NCBI RefSeq assembly: GCF_902459465.1
Contig: NC_047064.1
Coordinates: forward strand, 13,286,160 to 13,350,159
Direction of reading: 5' to 3'
DNA from: Asterias rubens
Taxonomy: Eukaryota > Echinodermata > Asteroidea > Forcipulatida > Asteriidae
Length of the DNA stretch: 64,000 bases
Below the pieces are notes generated by a model. That model was not told where the DNA came from. It saw nothing but the letters and a program-made list of their open reading frames with translations, and did not search any database. The position numbers were made by a program, and so were the translations under genes. Of the stretch, positions 58,801-64,000 are shown in pieces (position 1 is the first letter of the stretch; each line of letters starts with the position of its first letter).

Positions 58801-60505
58801 GTCGAAAGACCCAATTTCACTCATCATTGCTTTAAGAAGATAAAATGTGCCCCATTCCTGATACCATCTCCAAAGGGGGATTATAGGGATATCCCGCCAA
58901 ACACATTCAGACAAAAAAGTAAACCGGTGTTCGTTGTCAGGAGACATTCCCCGTTGACGTCATCTGCAACCCCCAAGACTGAGGTCATCTGAGCGCATGC
59001 GTTAATCCCTACCATCCTGTCAGTAATCATCCTTTGTGTTTCTTTGCCTTTTTATGCATTCAGGTCAAAGGTGAAGTGAAGGAGAGTTTTTCGAGGTATC
59101 AAAAGGCCGGGAAAGAGACCAAGGAGTTGAAACTTAAATACGATGAGGCCTTAATCAAAGGTCAGTTGCGGTAAATTCGGTCCCCTAGGCCCAATTTCAT
59201 TAAGCTGTTAAGCAAAAAATACCGCTTAGCCAACTACTTTGCTAAGCAAAACAAAGAGAGGGGCTACAGTTGCATGTATGTAAACTTTATGGAATTTTGG
59301 TTGGTAACCAGTTTCTGTTGAGCAATTTTTTTCCTGTGCGTAGCAAGTTTTCTGGCTTACTGGCTTTATGAAATTGGGGCCCAATTTTCATAAAACCTGT
59401 AAGCACAAAATATTGCATGTGGTGCCCAGCTCAATTTTCGCTTAGCAAATGTTATTTGTAGAGTAAAATCCTATGCAAATTACATGACAATCTACACTTT
59501 CAGTTTCACTTTCATCATGAGCTAAGCAATGATGGGACAAATTGAAGCACCAACATTTAGGCAGAGTAAACCTTTGGTTTTTGGAACTGGTTGATTGTTT
59601 TAATCACATACAACAAAACTACATTGTGTAACACGAACAAAAGTTCATACCCAAACCTTTTTTCTATATATATAGGTATCTCAGATAATTGGGAGCGAAT
59701 AATGTAGACCTACATGTAACGTACGTAATGTCCCTGTTGGAAGAATCTGAGCTCAATTTTCGCTTAGCAAATGTTATTTAAAAATTGTAAAATCTTCTGC
59801 TAAAAAGCTTAACGAAATGTCACTGGTATCCTGTTCATTTCGGCATAGCAGACAGTTGTATAGCAAGTTTTCTGCTTAAGCAGCTCTATGAAATTGCGCC
59901 CTGAGCAATTAAAATGCTGGATGAAAACATATCTTTCTACTGTGTAGAATTGTTAACTTTCCCTTCACAGTGCGTATGGATCTCATGGTGATATGCGCTA
60001 TATAAGAATAACCTAATATTATTATTGTTTTATTTTTTCACTCCTGTAGGGAAGAGTAAAGACCTTGAGAAGGCTAAAGACAAGTACAAGAAGGCGGTAT
60101 TGAAGCTTCATAAAACCCACAATGAGTACGTCTTATCCCTCAAGGCGGCAACTCTCCATCAAGAACACTACAGAACAAGCATCTTACCGAGGCTATTAGA
60201 ATGTCTACAGCAATCCCAGGAGAGTCAGATCGCTCAGATGTGAGTTACTCTCATTCAATACAAGTTATTCTGGTTTTATAAAAAGTATGTTTTAAAAAGG
60301 ATGCCACTAATGAGTTTCTTATGCTGACATTGACCGTGTCATACACATTTGTTGATTATTCCACCAGAAAGCAAACGATGTCAGATTTATCCAACCTATC
60401 CAGTACCTGTATGGGAGACTTTGTCACCAGTCAGAACGCAGTCATGAGGTGTATTGCCGATGTCAGGCCTGACGTAGAGTACTCCAACTTTGTCGACAAT
60501 CACAA
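43236..60505 (+). CDS. FER: FES/FER-type non-receptor tyrosine kinase, N-terminal half with F-BAR domain (partial, 3' end outside window)
   Basis: Exons: 43236-43877 (proline-rich extension), 48898-49131, 51793-51966, 59064-59160, 60050-60239, 60368-60505. All junctions are GT-AG with matching phases, and the last exon ends in phase 2. The canonical start MGFGTDLQDK is at 48916, aligning with human FER MGFGSDLKN. From there 271 residues cover the F-BAR membrane-bending domain: SDKEYA-like KADKEYATSLG, LSMMIKDKMELKKQYI, GKSKDLEKAKDKYKKAVLKLH, HNEYVLSLKAATLHQ and DVEYSNFVDNH all match FER. FES/FER kinases act at membranes in adhesion and cytoskeletal signalling. The SH2 and kinase domains must lie beyond 64000. 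With the extension the product starts MSSKVNELRQKFAN and is 220 residues longer. Confidence 0.93.
44105..44353. repeat. Family C inverted-repeat element
   Basis: GGGCCCAATTTCTTAGAGCT at the left mirrors AGCTCTATAATATTTGGCCC at the right; TTAGCATGAAATTTCTTCC and its inverse form long inner arms. About 250 bp. Confidence 0.8.
45020..45200. repeat. Dispersed repeat, inverse of 39225-39440
   Basis: CAACGAAGGCGATTG, CAATTTCCTCATAGGGTGCC and GCCCTTGCCCTTTTAAAAA match the reverse complement of the block beside FAH exon 39460-39570. Confidence 0.7.
45665..45975. repeat. Degenerate tandem repeat
   Basis: Irregular copies of CATTTTGATACAAGCC and CATTTCCAGTCGCT-type units over about 300 bp. Confidence 0.75.
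47460..47550 (+). promoter_or_regulatory. FER: Possible alternative FER first (5' UTR) exon
   Basis: GC-richer sequence from about 47200 leads to a strong donor GACCG|GTGAGT at 47551, 1.35 kb before the canonical FER start exon. Splicing from here would make MGFG the first in-frame start (the ATG at 47538 would read out of frame). No transcript evidence. Confidence 0.3.
49666..49814. repeat. Family D inverted-repeat element, reverse orientation
   Basis: Mirror image of 9590-9752: GTTAGGACTCGTCTTATCTC at the left, AGGAAGAGTTTTGTGAAATC at the right. Confidence 0.75.
50047..51345. mobile_element. Large compound foldback element (about 1.3 kb)
   Basis: Left outer arm 50080-50225 (CCCTGCCTGTAAGAATGTAC, TACACCATCATACCAAACGA, GTTTGCTGACGCTTTCGGTT) is mirrored at 51170-51330. 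A second inner pair, 50628-50690 and 51105-51170, is nearly perfect over about 65 bp (TTTTCATCTAATGACAAATG and TCTTGGGATCTCTGCAACTT against their inverses). Between the pairs are GGGATCTCGTTGGCGC repeats. No open frame. Confidence 0.8.
52500..52775. repeat. AATA-rich low-complexity sequence
   Basis: Imperfect (AATA)n and (TAAG)n-type tetranucleotide runs. Confidence 0.9.
54733..55110. mobile_element. Family B MITE-like element, copy 2
   Basis: AAAGCCATTGGACCCTTTCG at the left, AAGTGTATAATGGCTTTAA at the right; long near-identical interior shared with 23740-24090, with a 20-bp insertion near 54893. Confidence 0.8.
55549..56052. mobile_element. Inverted-repeat element with GC-rich core
   Basis: AATAAAGGATGATCTCAA (55559-55576) is exactly mirrored at 56026-56043; pairing extends outward through TTAAACAGC. 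The 450-bp interior (CAGCTGCGCGGCTTTT, GAGGGCGCTATTTTCC, GTTTGACCCGGCGTTC) is more complex and GC-rich than its surroundings but has no long open frame. Confidence 0.7.
56768..57149. mobile_element. Family A MITE-like element, copy 8
   Basis: Left AAAGACACTGAACACTTTGG, right CCAATAGTGTCCACTGCC; interior includes paired GAGACCTCAAATCC and CTGAGGTCTCGAAATC. Confidence 0.8.
59187..59902. repeat. Two adjoining family C elements
   Basis: First copy 59187-59382 (AGGCCCAATTTCATTAAGC to GAAATTGGGGCCC). The second begins in the shared GGGCCC and runs to 59902 (CAGCTCTATGAAATTGCGCCC), interrupted by about 300 bp of other sequence. They fill most of FER intron 4, beginning 27 bp after the exon ending at 59160. 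Confidence 0.7.
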
Positions 60506-63500
60506 GTAAGATTTGACAATACTAATAAAAAAGCGGTGTTCATAGTCTGATAAATAAAATAAGGAGGGTAGAGGTAGCAGTTAAGGGTACCTTTTGTACG
60601 ACACTAAACGCAATGTCCACAGATTTGTATCAAACTCAAACAGCTTGAAGATAATCATGGTAGCAGGCATGTGAGACTTCCTCTTTTCAGCTGATTTCCT
60701 TCTTTCTGGTTTTGATTGTCCTGTTTTTTTTCTTTACTTTTTGGTACAAAAGTATAGAAATATTACCTTTTCCTCTTTTTTTCTCGCCCGTTTTTTTTTT
60801 TTTTTTTTTTTTTCATGGATAGTTACATGCCTGTGGTAGAAAACTTCCCTTAAAATTTTGCTTGCTGAGGTGCTGTAGTTTTTGAGAAATGAGTAAAACG
60901 ATGTCATGAAAATAATTTTAAGCTCAGGAGACAAAAATTATTTTAGCATGTAAAATGTATTTTCTTGACACCAATTTTACTCATTTCTAAAAAAAGCATT
61001 TGAAGAAACTTTAGTGAGTAATGGGTGAACATGTCCATTGTTTCAGCCTCACCACCATGGTCAGCACCTTATATTGTTACCTCTCGCATTAAACCCTAGA
61101 AGGGAAACACTAAAAAATCAATGCTGATCGGCTAACCAAAAGTGACTGTTTTGCGTGCAGGCTTGCATCGCTTGTCAGGTGCTTGTCGGGCGCTTAGTAC
61201 GTTGTGCATCCAGATACTTTGTATTTCGACGCAGTACGTTTCAAATGAATCATGTATTTTATGTTGTATCGCGTTTTGCAGATTCTCTAACACAGAATGG
61301 ATCAACAACAGAACTAATTCAAATTTCAATATATTTGGATACATGTACAGTACTTTCAAGTCACACTTCCAGGGGGTTACAATCGAGCAAGACATTCTAG
61401 GAAAGAAAAGAAAATGTCACGGCGAGATCGCAGACAACCTGGGAACGAGGCTGCCACCTTTTGTTATTGGATTCATATTTGGCCCTCGATTAGAACCCTC
61501 ATCTACATTGTACATGTTTGCATGTACATGAACCAATGAGGATATGAGCTGTCACCAGTCAGCAATCCCTATGATGACAACCGCACTTTCTGCAAAATAA
61601 AAAAATACAAGACATCGCCGAAAGCTTTTTTGGTACATGGAGTATGCGTAATAGGCTCATTAACACAGGAAACAAGATCTTATTAGAGCGAAGCCTCCTT
61701 TTTATGTGTACATGTCTATGACCTTAAGATTGATTGAGCGACCTGTATACGATCAGTCGCAACAGCTGGAATAGGGCGATTGGTCAACAAGTTCTATAAT
61801 TTGTAATGTTGGTGTACATGTACATGCATAAACAATGTATGTTATTTATGCTTGACAAATTGTGGAGTAGGCTGTATACGAATCAGTGGATACGGATATG
61901 GCTACGACTGTTGCTTAGGGAAGGGCGTCCTACACACTTCAATGCATGATAACATTTTGTTTGGTGAGAAGGACCTTTTTTCCTTTTTTTTTTGAAAACA
62001 AATCTTAAATCTTTGCATTTTTGGTTAAAAACACAAAACGTCAATGAAAATGTAATGTGATTACCACCACTAAAGTATTGAACATTGTATGAGACTGCCT
62101 GTTGTAGATTTCTGATAAGCTTGCCTCGGCAAACAAATTTGTGAAACAATCTCTTTGACACTCCTGAGGGACTAGGAATGATAAGAAATGGATCCTATTT
62201 CCGGAGTCTGAAGGTTGGCCGAGAGATGTAGGAACATCTTCTGATCAATCATATGCCCAAGGGGAGCATCAAAAACATGCACTTCGGGATCGAATTAAGC
62301 TAGTCCATATGTTGTACTTTATACATGTAACACACAAGGTCTCTGTCAAAAATATGAAATTTAAAAGACAAGAGGTTTTATCATTGAGCTGGTTTAATTC
62401 AACAAATTATAATATACAATCTTAAGCACAGGTCGAATTGCCAGATGCCGTCATTTTCGTTGAGTCTTGGCAACCTCCTGAGGGTGACATCGCAGTACAG
62501 CACTTGCGCGTATGGATTGGTCTATAGACCGATTGCACATTGTGCAGCAGGTGTCACTCACATGCGCCTATATTCTGTCTGCCAATTTGGGAGTCAACGT
62601 GCACTTTATGGGGGGCAATAGGAATCGATAGACCCCCCTTGCAAAACGCGAAATGCTGAGGTCACGCCGCGCGCACAAAGAACACTTATTGTCCAATGAT
62701 CTGCCTTCTTTTGGCCTGAGGGTTGGTGCTTCTTGAGAGTGTGACCTCGTATGACCTCGTATGCAAGGGGTCTTAACTCGCACATTTACTATAATTTATA
62801 CTTCGTACCCTTCACACACATCCTTCAAGGCAGTGGACACTATTGGTAATCACTCAAAATAATATTTAACATAAAAACTTACTTGGTAAGCGAGTAATGG
62901 GGAGCTGTTGATACTTTAAAACATTGTTAGAAACGGTTCTCTCTGAAGTAACATAGTTTCTGAGAACAAATATTTTCTGACTAAAATATTTGAGGACCCG
63001 AAATCAAGCATCTGAAATCACACAACGTTTTCCTACTTCTTCCATTTCTTGCAACTTTGATGATCAATTGAGTCAAAATTTTCACAGGTTTGTTATTTAT
63101 GCTTATGTTGAGATTTATGTACACCAAGTGAGGAGACTGGTCTTTGACAATTACCAAAGGTTTTCCAGTGCCTCTCACACCATGCAAGCTTCAAACATCA
63201 CTTGGGTCTTTATGGTTCTAAATAAACTTCCTTTCATGAAACCTAAGCTTTGGCAAGCATTCAACAATGCGTGGGTGTTCCAACAGTTGTGGTTTTAGGA
63301 TTGATGTTTTAAAAAGGAACAAGATTACAAACAGAAAGTACCCTTTGGCAAAACATGTTCCTCTAGGGGAGATTTCTTTGCGGTGTGTGCAGGGAAGACC
63401 AAAATTATAATCTCAGTGGAAATAAACAATTACTGCATTAAAGTGAAGATTTACGTTTGATAATCACTCTTTAAATTGATGGCAACAACAAACTGACTTG

Positions 63501-64000
63501 GTTAGAAGTACGACAGCTTTTGATAGTATAAATCATTTTGAGAATCATCACTTTGAAGTGAAATGTGGAAAAACATATAAATTTTGATCCCCCAACGTTT
63601 GAATCTGAGAAACATTACTGTGAAAAAGTTTCTCCGAATGTGCTTTTTATTACGAATTGTCTTCCTGCATGGACATAACTGCTGCGTATTTTTAACGATA
63701 TGTCAAATTTTTGTTGGTTAGTTTTACTGTATTTGAGTAGTCTCCCTAATTTGAAAATCTATTCTGCAGTAGTCATGGTAGTAGAGAAGTCTCACAAATT
63801 CCAAAAGAATTTACTCCGTTGTAATACAGGGTGTCTAGAAAAAAACTATAAACTTTTGAAATGGCTGCCAAATAAAAAATATATATTATGTATTGATAGG
63901 TTATGGATTCAAACAACTTTATCTATTTTTTAAACATATAAATCGTTACAAACAATCACTCAACAAATTATTTGATTGTTCATAAACATATACTCTAATG
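60506..64000 (+). other. FER: FER intron running off the window
   Basis: No further FER exon recognised. Contains a family E relative split by a T-rich tract (60581-61017; poly-T near 60789-60813), a family F-like element (62627-62775) and a family A element (62827-63174). Confidence 0.65.
62827..63174. mobile_element. Family A MITE-like element, copy 9
   Basis: AAGGCAGTGGACACTATTGG at the left; right end CAATTACCAAAGGTTTTCCA GTGCC is diverged. Interior blocks shared with the other copies. Confidence 0.75.

Larger units (their letters stand above)
51967..59063 (+). other. FER: FER intron 3 (7.1 kb)
   Basis: Contains a reverse SINE tail (52275-52397), a low-complexity AATA-rich block (about 52500-52775), a SINE fragment (53140-53215), a family B element (54733-55110), an inverted-repeat element with a GC-richer core (55549-56052), a SINE tail (56370-56473) and a family A element (56768-57149). 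No exon recognised. Confidence 0.7.

Noticed and set aside
1..64000. CRISPR array, operon or phage-type system
   Set aside because: The tandem arrays are minisatellites without unique spacers, and the genes are spliced; the DNA is eukaryotic nuclear.
59064..64000. SH2 or kinase exons of FER within the window
   Set aside because: I looked for the post-F-BAR coiled coil, SH2 and kinase motifs after 60505 in all frames and found none; they must lie beyond the window.

Overview
The window is nuclear DNA from an animal: multi-exon genes with GT-AG introns, long AT-rich introns, tRNA-derived SINEs and many short palindromic repeats. The protein sequences are clearly invertebrate deuterostome in character. 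The repeat landscape suggests an echinoderm, perhaps a sea star; that last step is inference, since no species-diagnostic marker is present.

Layout: (1) 1-8086, plus strand: the last two exons of an adenomatous polyposis coli (APC) gene, entered just after the armadillo repeats. The 7.3-kb terminal exon carries beta-catenin-binding 15-residue and 20-residue repeats, three axin-binding SAMP motifs, a basic Ser/Pro-rich region and a C-terminal PDZ ligand. A long AT-rich 3' region follows, to about 13.7 kb. (2) 15910-25873, minus strand: an 11-exon gene for a 453-residue charged, coiled-coil-like protein that I do not recognise; all its splice junctions keep one reading frame. (3) 30380-42674, minus strand: a complete 12-exon fumarylacetoacetase (FAH) gene of 420 residues, the last enzyme of tyrosine catabolism, with its catalytic residues intact. 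(4) 43236 to beyond the window, plus strand: the 5' half of a FES/FER non-receptor tyrosine kinase gene. The F-BAR domain is encoded in five exons; the SH2 and kinase domains lie beyond 64000. A proline-rich exon near FAH splices in frame onto the F-BAR exon and probably gives a longer N-terminal isoform. FAH and FER are head to head with about 550 bp between start codons.

The rest is repeats. At least eight families of short inverted-repeat (MITE-like or foldback) elements and one tRNA-derived SINE family occupy introns and spacers, often nested. The best defined is an 864-bp foldback element with a 10-bp target duplication in FAH intron 1. Several minisatellites have grown inside these elements (11 x 63 bp, 5 x 39 bp).

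The genes do not form a functional pathway. Their linkage is the notable point: in human, APC and FER lie on 5q21-22, while FAH and the FER paralogue FES lie on 15q25-26, so the window looks like the unduplicated ancestral neighbourhood. I found no prokaryotic system, CRISPR array, rRNA or autonomous transposon gene.
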